Shown here in pieces: positions 9,731 to 18,937 of a DNA stretch of 64,000 nucleotides. The position numbers were made by a program, and so were the translations under genes. Position 1 is the first letter of the stretch. Each line of letters begins with the position of its first letter. Where the stretch lies: the NCBI RefSeq assembly GCF_003626755.1, contig NZ_RBCJ01000001.1:868001-932000 (forward strand). Reading direction: 5' to 3'. The notes under the pieces are model-generated. The model was not told where the DNA came from. It was given only the letters and a program-made list of their open reading frames with translations, and did not search any database. Source of the stretch: Ulvibacterium marinum. GTDB taxonomy: Bacteria; Bacteroidota; Bacteroidia; Flavobacteriales; Flavobacteriaceae.

Positions 9731-10053
9731 AAAACTCGTGGTTCAACTTATATTGAGGGTTAATATAACATGAAGGAAACATCATAAAAATCCATTTCTT
9801 AATTTTCTATGATTCAAATAGGGCTTCCACTCCCTTCCAGACATGAAAATACCACACCTCAAAAAAGGCGAACGCTCCAAAAAAACGCGACTATCTTTTC
9901 TACTAAGTTTCAAAAATCAGGGATTAGTTTACAAATGGTAAATTTTTGGGATTAAGAAATGCTTCCCGACTATCTATGAAATTCTAAACTTATTCTTAAA
10001 ATGAGTCGAAATTCAACAAAAGGAATTCTCTGAAGATGATTTTTAGGATTTCG
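9731..10053. other. Non-coding stretch with no recognised feature
   Basis: This is most of the 486-nt gap between the ABC locus and the kelch gene. It is AT-rich with stops in all frames. The longest start-to-stop frame on the plus strand is 32 codons (9843-9941), with no family resemblance or favourable spacing. Apart from the hairpin at its left end and a promoter-like box at its right end, I see nothing in it. Confidence 0.5.
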
Positions 10054-10061
10054 TAAATTTG
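10054..10061 (+). promoter_or_regulatory. Possible -7 box for the kelch gene
   Basis: TAAATTTG fits the Bacteroidota -7 consensus TAnnTTTG and lies 29 bp before the kelch gene's ATG. No clear TTG -33 box lies at the usual distance, so confidence is moderate. Confidence 0.4.
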
Positions 10062-10090
10062 GCGATATCAAGAATCTAATTCAACGTCAA

Positions 10091-11098
10091 ATGAAAAATG
10101 TATTTGTGCTCCTCTGCTTTCTCCTAGTTATTACCACATGTAAGGAAGCACCAAAAAACACTGATGAAAAGGCTCCACAGGAACAAGCCATAGAACCTAA
10201 ATGGGAATCGGTTGTTTCAGAAGATGGCAGCAAACCGGTACAACGCCATGAGGCCGCTTTTGTTAGGGTTGAGGATAAATTTTATCTGTTTGGGGGGCGT
10301 GGCATACGGCCCGTTAGTATTTACGATACGCAAACCAAAACATGGTCTCAAGGCACGGAACCTCCAATAGAAATGCACCATTTTCAACCCGTTGTCCATA
10401 AAAATAGGATCTTTATTGTGGGCGCATTAACTGGGGGATGGCCTAATGAAACGCCGATTACACATATTTATGTTTATGACCCCTTGAATGATAAATGGTC
10501 CAAGGAAGATGAAATTCCCTCAGAACGGTTAAGAGGTTCTACAGGGAATGTAATTTTCAATGGAAAGCTATATGTTTCATGCGGCATAAAGAACGGCCAT
10601 ATTGGGGATCATAAGAACTGGATGGACAGCTATGACCTAAATACGGGGGAATGGCAAATTTTGACCGACGCCCCTAGACCACGGGATCACTTTCAAGCTG
10701 TTGAGGCAAACGGAAAAATTTATGCGCTGGCAGGCAGAAATACCGGAGCGTCCGATGAGCCCTTTGGGAGTACTATAGGAAAGGTTGATGTATATGATAT
10801 TGTCAGCAATAGCTGGGTGTCCCTGCCTAACGACATACCTACCCAACGCGCCGGTAACATGGCAATTTTGCACAGGAACGAGATTTTGGTATTGGGAGGA
10901 GAGTCCAGTACCCAAGAAAAGGCGCATGCCCATGTGGAGGCACTTGATATTGGCAATAACAGCTGGCGTTCTCTACCCTCAATGCTAGAAGGAAGACATG
11001 GTACAGGGGTGCTGGAACATAACGGGAACTTGTACGTTGCCTCCGGTTGTGGAAATCGAGGAGGAGAACCCGAGTTATTCACAATGGAGAAATATTAG
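10091..11098 (+). CDS. Kelch-repeat lipoprotein
   Basis: The 335-residue protein begins with a lipoprotein signal (hydrophobic run then 'VITTC', Cys at 17), followed by a charged linker. About five to six kelch blades follow, recognisable by recurring pieces such as 'FYLFGGRG', 'IYVYDP...W', 'KIYALAGR', 'VYDIVSNSWVSLP' and 'ILVLGGESS'. They should form a beta-propeller outside the cytoplasm. Bacterial secreted kelch proteins include the sialic acid mutarotase NanM and galactose-oxidase-like proteins, but no diagnostic catalytic residue can be picked out here. It faces a lipoprotein epimerase gene convergently (27 bp apart) and lies near a sugar-type symporter, so a role in sugar handling is plausible but inferred. 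Confidence 0.8.
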   Translation: MKNVFVLLCFLLVITTCKEAPKNTDEKAPQEQAIEPKWESVVSEDGSKPVQRHEAAFVRVEDKFYLFGGRGIRPVSIYDTQTKTWSQGTEPPIEMHHFQPVVHKNRIFIVGALTGGWPNETPITHIYVYDPLNDKWSKEDEIPSERLRGSTGNVIFNGKLYVSCGIKNGHIGDHKNWMDSYDLNTGEWQILTDAPRPRDHFQAVEANGKIYALAGRNTGASDEPFGSTIGKVDVYDIVSNSWVSLPNDIPTQRAGNMAILHRNEILVLGGESSTQEKAHAHVEALDIGNNSWRSLPSMLEGRHGTGVLEHNGNLYVASGCGNRGGEPELFTMEKY

Positions 11099-11125
11099 CA
11101 GTAGAGAACCCACCAACGTTCTTTA

Positions 11126-12526
11126 TCAATGCTTCGGGTCGATTAAAGGGAATTCACCCCTTAGCATGTGTATGGTATTCACTAAAGCCCGAATATTGTG
11201 ATAGTTGACTTTCCAATTATGGGCCTTTGCATCGTATTTGGCTTCCGGATCCGTATCCAATCCTTCATGAAACCAACCACCGTATTCGTGGTCAATCATG
11301 TGGGTAACTATGTGGTCCCATTGTTTTTCAAATAAATCCAGATAACGCGACTCATCCGGAAACAACTTGGAAAACAGCAAAAGGGAATTAAGCCCTTCCG
11401 CTTGCGTCCACCATACTTTTGCCTCGTTTTCAATGGTATGCCGACCTTTTTCATCCCAATAAACACCCTCGTAATAGAATCCTCCGGTCTGTGTGTCCCA
11501 ACCCCATTCCAGGGCATGGTCTACCATTTTTTTAGCTTTTCTTAAGGTAACGGAATCCTTTTTTCGGCCAAGTATGTGGGAGGCCTCTAACATAAGAAAG
11601 GCGGTTTCCACATCATGACCAAAGGAAACATGATCCATCCATAAATTTTGCGTTCTATAGCTATTCGTTGAATCCCGCAACGATATTGGTTTCCAATCGC
11701 GTTCCAGGTACAGGTTGAGGTGGCCCTTTGGGGTAGTAATGGTATCCCTAATCAGTCCTAACATTTCCTCCAGGCGTTTTTTCAATAAAGGATTTTGCCA
11801 TACCTCGTAAAGGGCGGTAAAACTTTCCAAAAGGTGAATGGAGGAGTTTTGATCTTTCCAATCCTTTCGAATGAAATTGTCATAACCGGCATCATTTGTA
11901 TGGACATCCAAGAACCAGGAGCCATTGTGTTGAAGGACATCAAAATAGCCTTTGTGTACGGGGTCATGGGCATGTTCCTCTAACCATAAAAAGGTCTTCT
12001 TTGCCAGATTTAGTGCAGCTGAGTCCTTGGAAGCTTTGTAATACGTGGCGAGTCCGTAGATGGCAAAAGAGTTGCCATAGGTGCTCTTGGTATTGGAAAG
12101 TACTGCCAGTGAATCATTTTTTATATGTAATAAGGTATGGAATCCACCATTGGTTTCGTCCCACATGACATCCCTAAGGAAGCGATATCCATGCGCCGCG
12201 ATTTGTTCGTACTTCTTATCCTTATAAAAAAGGGCAAGGGTGGAAGCTGTCCAGACATGACGCGCCTGACTTACCAACATTTTGTTTTGCTTGCCTTCCT
12301 TTTGCCATTTGTAATTGAAATCGGACCAAAAACCACCATTAATGGTGTCCATGGTTTTTGGGTACCAGACCCGAACAAGAGTATCCAAGGAGGCTTCGAT
12401 TTCAGAAAGTAGTCCCTCATCTTTTAGGGGTTCTGTCCTCTCCGTTTTGCAGGAAAAGAACACTAGTACATACAAGAACCATGCTAATGTTACATATACG
12501 GAACTTTTGGAAATCAGGTTGGGCAT
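11126..12526 (-). CDS. AGE-family (cellobiose 2-epimerase-like) lipoprotein
   Basis: The 466-residue protein has an N-terminal hydrophobic segment ending 'VFFSC' followed by charged residues, a lipoprotein signal. The rest is an alpha/alpha-barrel of the N-acylglucosamine 2-epimerase superfamily. Recognisable motifs are 'QARHVWTAS', 'SSIHLLESFTALYEVW', 'SFGHDVETAFLMLEAS', 'KVWWTQAEGLNSL' and 'NWKVNYHNIRALV'; these follow the order seen in cellobiose 2-epimerases, and the His of 'GHD.E' is a usual active-site residue. Most characterised members are cytoplasmic, so a lipid-anchored form is notable. It lies 55 bp after the TauE-like gene on the same strand. The exact sugar substrate cannot be determined. 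Confidence 0.8.
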   Translation of the reverse strand: MPNLISKSSVYVTLAWFLYVLVFFSCKTERTEPLKDEGLLSEIEASLDTLVRVWYPKTMDTINGGFWSDFNYKWQKEGKQNKMLVSQARHVWTASTLALFYKDKKYEQIAAHGYRFLRDVMWDETNGGFHTLLHIKNDSLAVLSNTKSTYGNSFAIYGLATYYKASKDSAALNLAKKTFLWLEEHAHDPVHKGYFDVLQHNGSWFLDVHTNDAGYDNFIRKDWKDQNSSIHLLESFTALYEVWQNPLLKKRLEEMLGLIRDTITTPKGHLNLYLERDWKPISLRDSTNSYRTQNLWMDHVSFGHDVETAFLMLEASHILGRKKDSVTLRKAKKMVDHALEWGWDTQTGGFYYEGVYWDEKGRHTIENEAKVWWTQAEGLNSLLLFSKLFPDESRYLDLFEKQWDHIVTHMIDHEYGGWFHEGLDTDPEAKYDAKAHNWKVNYHNIRALVNTIHMLRGEFPLIDPKH

Positions 12527-12581
12527 AGACTTTATCCATTTGATATAAAGCTACTTATATTTTCTGAAAAATGGATATGGA

Positions 12582-13337
12582 TTAACGTAATAGAATCAAT
12601 ACGGCCCCAAGGGCGGTCAGGATCAATATCATTTTTCTGTAAAAACTTTCCTTTATAATTTTTACCAAACGTACCCCGACATATAAGCCTACAAAAATCC
12701 CTGGGACCAATCTTAAATCTATAAGTACGGATTCCCAGGTAATGGTTCCCCAAGACCAAATATGAAAAGGAAGCTTAAACACGTTGATAATAAGGAAAAG
12801 CCAGGCAGCAGTCCCTATAAACTCGTTTTTAGGCAAACGCATGGCCAAGAAAAAGATATTGGCAAAGGCCCCCGCCAAATTTCCTATCATGGTGGTAATT
12901 CCGGCCATAACACCCATAAATCCAGCAAATGCCCAATGGTCAGGAACCGTTTTGGATTTTCTACGATCCCACCAGTACATCATTATGACGCTTCCTAAAA
13001 TAATGAAGGCCATCCCAATTTTAAAAGTGTCTTCATCCAAATCCTTTCCTATTAGGACACCTATAAGAACACCAGCCATCATCCAAGGTAGAAAACGTAC
13101 AATGTATTTCCACTGGGTATGTCTATTATAATAGATTACTGCAAAAATATCGCCAACGATTAGGAGTGGGACTATTAGACCTGTAGAGTTCTTCGCGCCA
13201 AAAGCCAAAGCCATGAATGTTACAATGATAATGGCGATTCCCTTTATGCCACTTTTGGAGACACCTATAACAAATGCCGCAATATATGCCAAGGTCCAAG
13301 ATGTAATCGGAATTTCTGATACTAGGGTTGGTAGCAC
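12582..13337 (-). CDS. TauE/SafE (TSUP) family membrane permease
   Basis: The 251-residue protein is strongly hydrophobic with about seven to eight membrane helices. It has features of the TSUP family: 'VIGVSKSGIKGIAIIIV' near the start, 'GLIVPLLIVGDIFAV', and the repeated half around 'FMGVMAGITTMIGNLAGAFANIFF'. Members export or import sulfite, sulfonates or other small organic anions. Its neighbours here are sugar-related (the lipoprotein epimerase downstream, a symporter divergently upstream), so the substrate is open. A TAnnTTTG-like box on the minus strand (13362-13369, TACTTTTG) lies about 25 bp before the ATG. Confidence 0.88.
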   Translation of the reverse strand: MLPTLVSEIPITSWTLAYIAAFVIGVSKSGIKGIAIIIVTFMALAFGAKNSTGLIVPLLIVGDIFAVIYYNRHTQWKYIVRFLPWMMAGVLIGVLIGKDLDEDTFKIGMAFIILGSVIMMYWWDRRKSKTVPDHWAFAGFMGVMAGITTMIGNLAGAFANIFFLAMRLPKNEFIGTAAWLFLIINVFKLPFHIWSWGTITWESVLIDLRLVPGIFVGLYVGVRLVKIIKESFYRKMILILTALGAVLILLR

Positions 13338-13412
13338 TAAGGTAGTTTAACAGTGAAACCACAAAAGTATCCTAAAAAATAATATCTTTAGCCATTAACC
13401 AATAACCAAACC

Positions 13413-15224
13413 ATGGAACTCAGCACCCTGGATTATAGTTTTATTGTCGTTTTCTTCTCAATCGTTTTAGGGATTGGGATTTATGTTTCCAAAAAATCAG
13501 GAAAAAATTCCTCGGAGTTCTTTTTGTCGGGAAGAACAATGCCCTGGTGGCTGTTAGGTCTTTCCATGGTGGCTACTACCTTTTCCACGGACACGCCCAA
13601 CCTGGTAACCGATTTGGTGCGCACCAGTGGAGTATCGGGCAACTGGGGCTGGTGGTGTTTTTTGCTTACAGGGATGCTCACAGTTTTCGTTTATGCCAAA
13701 TTATGGAGAAAATCAAATGTTAAGACCGATCTTGAGTTTTACGAGTTGCGTTACGGGGGTGCACCGGCACGTTTTTTGAGAAAATTCCGTGCCGTGTATT
13801 TGGGTATTTTGTTCAATGTTATTACGATGTCCGCCGTAACATTGGCCGCCATTAAGATTGGGGGAATTATGTTGGGACTTGAACCTTGGCAAACTGTAAT
13901 CGGGGCTGGTTTGATAACGGTAATTTTCAGTGCCTTGGGAGGATTTAAAGGCGTAGTCTATACCGACTTTTTACTATTTTTTGTAGCAATGGCCGGAGCC
14001 ATAGGAGCTGCCTATTATTTGGTAAACATTCCAGAGGTAGGGGGTATACAGGCGATTATTGAAAGCGAAAACGTTAAGGACAAGCTCAACATTCTACCGG
14101 ATTTAAGTGATACTAAAGCAGTGGTGACCATTTTGGTAATTCCTTTGGCCGTACAGTGGTGGAGCTCCTGGTATCCGGGGGGTGAGCCCGGTGGTGGAGG
14201 CTACATTGCACAGCGTATGTTGGCCGCAAAAAATGAAAACCATGCCATTGGTGCAACTTTCTTCTTCAATATTATGCACTATGCCCTGCGTCCATGGCCT
14301 TGGATTTTGGTAGCTCTGGCCTCATTGGTCGTTTATCCGGACGTTGCAAGTATTTCGGAGGCTTTTCCAAACGTGCCTGCGGATAAATTGGGACACGATT
14401 TGGCCTATTCGGCCATGTTGACCAAATTGCCTAGCGGATTGCTGGGCGTTGTATTGGCTTCCCTGATAGCAGCATATATGAGTACCATCTCTACCCAATT
14501 GAACTGGGGGTCATCCTATATGGTCTTTGATTTTTATAAGCAGCAGATAAATCCAAATGCCACCGAAAAACAAATGGTGGCCGTAGGACGTTTGTCAACC
14601 GTGGTTTTGATGATTTTAAGTGCCTTTTTGGCCTTGGCTATGCAGAATGCGATGGGTATTTTCAATCTTTTACTATCATTTGGCGCCGGTACCGGGCTAA
14701 TTTTTATTCTCAGATGGTTTTGGTGGCGGATTAATTCATGGAGTGAAATTTCCGCCATGTTCTCTTCCGGGATTCTCGCTATTTTGTTGGAGACAACTGA
14801 ATTGAGACCTATTTTGTTTGATTCTGAAACTGGACTATTGCCGGATTGGGGGGAACTACCTTTTATAATGTTGGTAACCTCGGTAATTTGGTTGTCGGCC
14901 ACTTTTATGACCCAGCCAGAATCGAAACAAGTGTTACGGGATTTTTATAAGAAAATACAACCAGGAGGCCCTGGATGGTCAAAAGTCGTCAGAGAAGCTC
15001 GTGAGGATAACGATGAGGTCGTCTTGGAAAATGAGAAATGGAGTGTGCCCTCGGGCATAACGGCCATGCTTTTGGGCGTTGTACTGGTCTACTCCACCAT
15101 GTTCGCTACAGGCTATTGGATTTATGGGAAGACCACTTTAGCATTGATTTTAACTGGTGTAGCGGTACTTTCCGGTCTTCTGCTGATAAGGGCATGGAAC
15201 CGTATGAAAGATAATATACTATAG
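13413..15224 (+). CDS. Sodium:solute symporter (SSS family)
   Basis: The 603-residue inner-membrane protein has about 14 hydrophobic segments. It shows the SSS hallmarks: 'SEFFLSGRTMPWWLLGLSM' in the first helices, 'ATTFSTDTPNLVTD' (the Na+-site region of helix 1), 'FSALGGFKGVVYTDF', and 'SLIAAYMSTISTQLNWGSSY' in helix 8. Such proteins couple Na+ entry to uptake of sugars, sialic acid, amino acids or similar solutes. The downstream NagX-like gene begins 8 bp after its stop, so the two form an operon. That pairing and the nearby kelch and epimerase genes suggest an amino sugar or other sugar as solute (inference). Confidence 0.93.
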   Translation: MELSTLDYSFIVVFFSIVLGIGIYVSKKSGKNSSEFFLSGRTMPWWLLGLSMVATTFSTDTPNLVTDLVRTSGVSGNWGWWCFLLTGMLTVFVYAKLWRKSNVKTDLEFYELRYGGAPARFLRKFRAVYLGILFNVITMSAVTLAAIKIGGIMLGLEPWQTVIGAGLITVIFSALGGFKGVVYTDFLLFFVAMAGAIGAAYYLVNIPEVGGIQAIIESENVKDKLNILPDLSDTKAVVTILVIPLAVQWWSSWYPGGEPGGGGYIAQRMLAAKNENHAIGATFFFNIMHYALRPWPWILVALASLVVYPDVASISEAFPNVPADKLGHDLAYSAMLTKLPSGLLGVVLASLIAAYMSTISTQLNWGSSYMVFDFYKQQINPNATEKQMVAVGRLSTVVLMILSAFLALAMQNAMGIFNLLLSFGAGTGLIFILRWFWWRINSWSEISAMFSSGILAILLETTELRPILFDSETGLLPDWGELPFIMLVTSVIWLSATFMTQPESKQVLRDFYKKIQPGGPGWSKVVREAREDNDEVVLENEKWSVPSGITAMLLGVVLVYSTMFATGYWIYGKTTLALILTGVAVLSGLLLIRAWNRMKDNIL

Positions 15225-15232
15225 TTTTTACC

Positions 15233-16321
15233 ATGAAGGATAGGATTATTTCAGTGGATATTTTTAGGGGACTTACCATAGTCCTAATGATTTTGGTAAA
15301 TACCCCGGGAACCTGGTCTGCCGTATATGCGCCTTTTCTACATGCTGATTGGCATGGTTATACGCCTACTGATCTGGTATTTCCCTTTTTCCTTTTTATC
15401 GTTGGGACTTCCATTGTATTTGCCTATAAAGACAAGCCCGTTAATGCTAAGAGTTACAAAAAGATTACGATTCGTGCCTTAAAGTTGATCGGCCTCGGCC
15501 TTTTTCTTGGAGCGTTTACCATCACCTTTCCCTTCATAAAGGATTTTGCCGAAATCCGGTTTCCTGGAGTTTTACAGCGTATAGGTGTTGTATTCTTTTT
15601 TGCGGCGATTTTATTTCTGAACGTTAACTGGAAAACCCTTATAGGCATATGTGTCTTTCTTTTGATCGGCTATTGGCTACTCATGGGTTTTGTACCCGTA
15701 GGTGGGATGGAATCCACTTTTGAAAGGGCCCCCAATAACTTGGCGAATTACGTGGATTTAAACGTTTTAGGGAGCCATATGTGGAAGGAAGATTATGACC
15801 CGGAGGGTCTATTGAGCACAATACCCGCAATTTGCAGCTCATTGTTGGGTATTTTTACCGGATTGGTATTAACATCCAAACAACCCAAAAAAACAACCCT
15901 TATGATAGGGATAGGAGGTTCGTTGCTACTTCTTGGACACTTATGGGACTTCATTTTCCCCATTAACAAAGCACTCTGGACCAGTAGTTTTGTTTTGGTA
16001 ACGGCAGGCTGGGCCAATATGTTCTTGGCATTGATATATTACTTGACGGATGTGAGGGGTATGGAATTTGGAAGTATTTTTCGTTATGCCGGTGCCAATG
16101 CCATTATCGTATACTTTTTATCCAGTTTTATTACCAAGCTTTTTTATTCAATTAAAGTAGCTGAAGACACCTCACTTCACGGTTGGCTATTTGACACCAT
16201 CTATGTACATGATTTTATGTCCATGCAATTTTCTTCCTTACTTTATGGTCTTTCTGTTGTTGCGTTTTACTGTCTTCTGGCCTATGTCCTATACCAAAGG
16301 AAGATTTTTATCAAGGTTTAG
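15233..16321 (+). CDS. DUF5009/NagX-like membrane acyltransferase
   Basis: The 362-residue protein begins 'RIISVDIFRGLTIVLMILVN', the typical start of the family that includes heparan-alpha-glucosaminide N-acetyltransferase and bacterial NagX. 'DLVFPFFLFIVGTSI' follows, with about ten membrane helices in all. The His and acidic residues in the first loop ('HADWHGYTPTD') match the conserved region thought to hold the active site. Family members transfer acetyl groups across the membrane to amino sugars. It is translated right behind the symporter gene and overlaps the 3' end of ribE by 11 bp convergently. Function is probable, substrate not proven. Confidence 0.82.
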   Translation: MKDRIISVDIFRGLTIVLMILVNTPGTWSAVYAPFLHADWHGYTPTDLVFPFFLFIVGTSIVFAYKDKPVNAKSYKKITIRALKLIGLGLFLGAFTITFPFIKDFAEIRFPGVLQRIGVVFFFAAILFLNVNWKTLIGICVFLLIGYWLLMGFVPVGGMESTFERAPNNLANYVDLNVLGSHMWKEDYDPEGLLSTIPAICSSLLGIFTGLVLTSKQPKKTTLMIGIGGSLLLLGHLWDFIFPINKALWTSSFVLVTAGWANMFLALIYYLTDVRGMEFGSIFRYAGANAIIVYFLSSFITKLFYSIKVAEDTSLHGWLFDTIYVHDFMSMQFSSLLYGLSVVAFYCLLAYVLYQRKIFIKV

Positions 16322-16907
16322 AAAGTGGGTGTAACAACTTGGCAACGTATTTACCGATAACATCAAATTCCAGGTTCACCTTGGACCCAACCTCATAAGC
16401 ATGAAATCGTGTGTGCTCGTAGGTGTAAGGTATGATAGCCACACTAAACGTATTAGTTCCGGAATCAACCACCGTTAAACTTACACCATCAATGGTTATC
16501 GATCCCTTTTCTATGGTAGGATTATTGAGAGAAACATCATATTCGAATGAAAATAGCCAGCTGCCATCCTTTTCCTCGATCGAAGTACAGGTCCCTGTTT
16601 GATCTACATGCCCCTGAACAATATGGCCGTCCAATCGGGAACCTAGGATCATAGCACGTTCCAGATTCACGGAATCACCGATTTTCAAATCACCCAGATT
16701 GGTTTTTTGAAGGGTTTCGTCAATAGCCGTAACCGTATATTTGTCCTCTCCTAAGGAAACTACGGTTAGGCAAACACCATTATGAGCCATACTTTGATCT
16801 ATTTGCAACTCCTTGGCTACCTGGGAAGCTATTGTAATATGAAGGTTGCCCCCATCCTTTTCCAATTGTGATATCTCTCCTAAGGTTTCAATTATTCCCG
16901 TAAACAT
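16311..16907 (-). CDS. ribE: Riboflavin synthase alpha chain
   Basis: The product (198 residues from the ATG at 16907) converts two 6,7-dimethyl-8-ribityllumazine molecules to riboflavin in the cytoplasm. It begins with the family's invariant 'MFTGIIE' and has two lumazine-binding repeats, the first with 'MAHNGVCLTVV' and 'DETLQKTNLG', the second with 'GSITIDGVSLTVV' and 'IIPYTYEHT'. The longer open frame back to 17108 runs across pdxA and is rejected because it precedes the conserved start. It diverges from pdxA with 58 bp between the starts. Length is normal for the family. Confidence 0.96.
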   Translation of the reverse strand: MFTGIIETLGEISQLEKDGGNLHITIASQVAKELQIDQSMAHNGVCLTVVSLGEDKYTVTAIDETLQKTNLGDLKIGDSVNLERAMILGSRLDGHIVQGHVDQTGTCTSIEEKDGSWLFSFEYDVSLNNPTIEKGSITIDGVSLTVVDSGTNTFSVAIIPYTYEHTRFHAYEVGSKVNLEFDVIGKYVAKLLHPLSKP

Positions 16908-16965
16908 GTTCCGCTTAAATTGAGTAATTTTGTGCGATAAATTTAGGGATAAAGCCAAAGAAAAT

Positions 16966-18012
16966 ATGCAGGAAAATCGAAAAATACGGCTAGGAATTTC
17001 CATAGGGGACCTAAACGGAATTGGATGTGAGGTTGTTCTTAAGACTTTTGAAGATTCCCGCATGCTGGATTTCTGTACACCTGTAATTTTTGCTTCCAAT
17101 AAAACCATTTCCTTTCAGAAAAATGCTTTGGGCATTACCATTAAATACCATGGTATCCATGAAGCTTCCAAGATTATTGATGGCAAGATCAATGTGGTGA
17201 ATATTTGGAAGGAAATACCGAAAATCGAGTTTGGAAAAGAAACCGAAGAAGCCGGAAAATATGCCTTAAAATCATTACGGGCAGCGGTAAAAGCCCTAAA
17301 AGAAGAAAATATTGACACCTTGGTGACCGCTCCAATCAACAAAAATAACATTCAGTCGGAAGACTTTAAGTTTCCTGGGCACACAGATTATCTGGCCCAG
17401 GAATTGGAGGGCGAAAGCCTTATGTTTATGGTTACGGATACATTAAAAGTGGGACTGCTTACGGATCATGTCGCCGTAAAGGATGCACCCATGGCCATAA
17501 ATCCTATCTTGGTCAGGACCAAGGTACGTACGATTGAAAAATCCCTTCAGATGGATTTTGGGATTCGGAAACCAAAAATTGCCCTCCTAGGGATTAACCC
17601 GCACAGTGGGGACAACGGCGTTATTGGCAAGGAAGATGACGAAGTTTTGAAACCCGTCATCAAGGAAATGTCAGACTCGGGCCACTTAATTTTTGGCCCC
17701 TATTCAGCAGATAGTTTTTTTGGCTCGGACTCCTATAAGAACTTTGATGCGGTTTTGGCGGCCTATCACGATCAAGGATTAATTCCCTTCAAGACGCTTT
17801 CCTTCGGCAAAGGGGTCAATTATACCGCAGGTCTTTCAAAAATCCGCACCTCCCCCGATCATGGCACGGCCTACGAGATTGCAGGAAAGGGCAAAGCTGA
17901 CCATAGCTCCTTTAAGGAGGCAGTATTTACCGCCTTGCAAATTTTTAAGAACAGAACGGAATTCAGGGAACTGAATGAGAATCCATTACAAAAGCAAAAA
18001 GTAAGACGATAG
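16966..18012 (+). CDS. pdxA: 4-hydroxythreonine-4-phosphate dehydrogenase
   Basis: The 348-residue enzyme oxidises 4-phosphohydroxy-L-threonine in pyridoxal phosphate synthesis. Visible family features are 'GISIGDLNGIG' at the start, 'TLVTAPINK', 'FPGHTDYLAQ' (a metal-binding His), 'LLTDHVAVKD', 'INPHSGDNG' and 'AAYHDQGLIPFK' (another metal-site His). The start at 16966 gives the usual N-terminus; a TTG at 16930 in the same frame is unlikely. TAATTTTG at 16925-16932 fits the -7 consensus and would give a short leader. It is divergent from ribE. Confidence 0.96.
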   Translation: MQENRKIRLGISIGDLNGIGCEVVLKTFEDSRMLDFCTPVIFASNKTISFQKNALGITIKYHGIHEASKIIDGKINVVNIWKEIPKIEFGKETEEAGKYALKSLRAAVKALKEENIDTLVTAPINKNNIQSEDFKFPGHTDYLAQELEGESLMFMVTDTLKVGLLTDHVAVKDAPMAINPILVRTKVRTIEKSLQMDFGIRKPKIALLGINPHSGDNGVIGKEDDEVLKPVIKEMSDSGHLIFGPYSADSFFGSDSYKNFDAVLAAYHDQGLIPFKTLSFGKGVNYTAGLSKIRTSPDHGTAYEIAGKGKADHSSFKEAVFTALQIFKNRTEFRELNENPLQKQKVRR

Positions 18013-18074
18013 ATCGGCGATTTTCCAACAAGTTTTATAAGGTGTTGGTGTCCTGAACATTTGGCTTTCAAATA

Positions 18075-18104
18075 TTGGCTTTTATCAAAATAATAGTATC
18101 TTTG
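18075..18104 (+). promoter_or_regulatory. Bacteroidota-type promoter of the DUF177-rpmF operon
   Basis: TTG at 18075-18077 and TATCTTTG at 18097-18104 are separated by 19 nt, a full match to the -33/-7 consensus of this phylum. It lies 70 bp before the DUF177 start. Confidence 0.8.
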
Positions 18105-18174
18105 CACCCGCCAGAATGGAAACGTTTTGGTATTCCCATATCAAGGGTATAGGTCAAAAATAAGTGTTGGTACG

Positions 18175-18705
18175 ATGAAGCATAAGGAATATAATATTCC
18201 TTTCTCTGGATTGAAGCAAGGAAAACACAAGTTCACCTATTCAATTGATAATACGTTCTTTGATTCTTTTGGGTACGAAGAGTTCAATGAGGCCCAAATA
18301 GATTTCTTGGCAGAACTGAACAAAATGAGTACTATGCTGGAATTGCATTTAAAGGGCGAAGGTGTGGTAAATGTGGATTGCGACTTAACAAGCGAGCCCT
18401 ACGATCAACCTATTTCCGGTCAATTGGAATTAGTGGTCAAGTTCGGAGAGGATTTCAATGATGAGGATGATGAAATATTGATTATTCCCCATGGGGAACA
18501 TCAAATCAATATAGCGCAATACATCTATGAAATGCTGGTGCTGGCCGTTCCCCAAAAACGGATACATCCCGGAGTCTTGGACGGCACTCTAAAATCTGAT
18601 GCCCTAGATAGGCTTAAGGAACTACAACCCAAAGAAACTGACGAGAATTCAGAGAAAAATGACCCGCGTTGGGACGCATTAAAAAAGTTTTTAACGGATA
18701 AATAA
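18175..18705 (+). CDS. DUF177 (YceD) family protein
   Basis: The 176-residue protein belongs to the YceD/DUF177 family, which almost always sits directly before the ribosomal protein L32 gene and is linked in bacteria and chloroplasts to 23S rRNA/50S maturation. Family features are '[15 protein letters not shown]' in the middle, an acidic stretch, '[19 protein letters not shown]', and '[12 protein letters not shown]' near the end. The Cys motif of some members is reduced to a single Cys. The ATG at 18175 is chosen because it sits 70 bp behind a full promoter and gives the family N-terminus; the upstream in-frame GTG is weaker. It is 8 bp before rpmF. Confidence 0.9.
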   Translation: MKHKEYNIPFSGLKQGKHKFTYSIDNTFFDSFGYEEFNEAQIDFLAELNKMSTMLELHLKGEGVVNVDCDLTSEPYDQPISGQLELVVKFGEDFNDEDDEILIIPHGEHQINIAQYIYEMLVLAVPQKRIHPGVLDGTLKSDALDRLKELQPKETDENSEKNDPRWDALKKFLTDK

Positions 18706-18713
18706 GATATAAA

Positions 18714-18911
18714 ATGGCACATCCTAAAAGAAAAATATCCAAAACCAGAAGGGATAAGAGAAGAACCCATTATAAGGCTGTTGCCCCTACTTTGGCTACG
18801 GACCCTACAACAGGAGAGATGCATTTGTACCATAGGGCTCATTGGCATGAGGGCAAATTGTATTACAAAGGTCAGGTTCTGATAGACAAGACCGAGGAAG
18901 CGGAGGCTTAA
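18714..18911 (+). CDS. rpmF: 50S ribosomal protein L32
   Basis: The 65-residue basic protein begins '[17 protein letters not shown]' and has '[14 protein letters not shown]', typical of L32 in the large ribosomal subunit. It carries no zinc-binding Cys motif, unlike the zinc forms in some other bacteria. It is co-transcribed with DUF177, 8 bp upstream, and a clear terminator follows 26 bp after the stop. Confidence 0.97.
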   Translation: MAHPKRKISKTRRDKRRTHYKAVAPTLATDPTTGEMHLYHRAHWHEGKLYYKGQVLIDKTEEAEA

Positions 18912-18937
18912 TAAAGCAACATGATATTTTTTAAATT

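Noticed and set aside
9843-9941. 32-codon frame in the gap before the kelch gene
   Set aside because: No hydrophobic or other pattern, no promoter at a fitting distance, and no reason beyond chance in 486 nt.
16908-17108. N-terminal extension of riboflavin synthase
   Set aside because: It runs antisense to pdxA and precedes the invariant MFTGIIE start.
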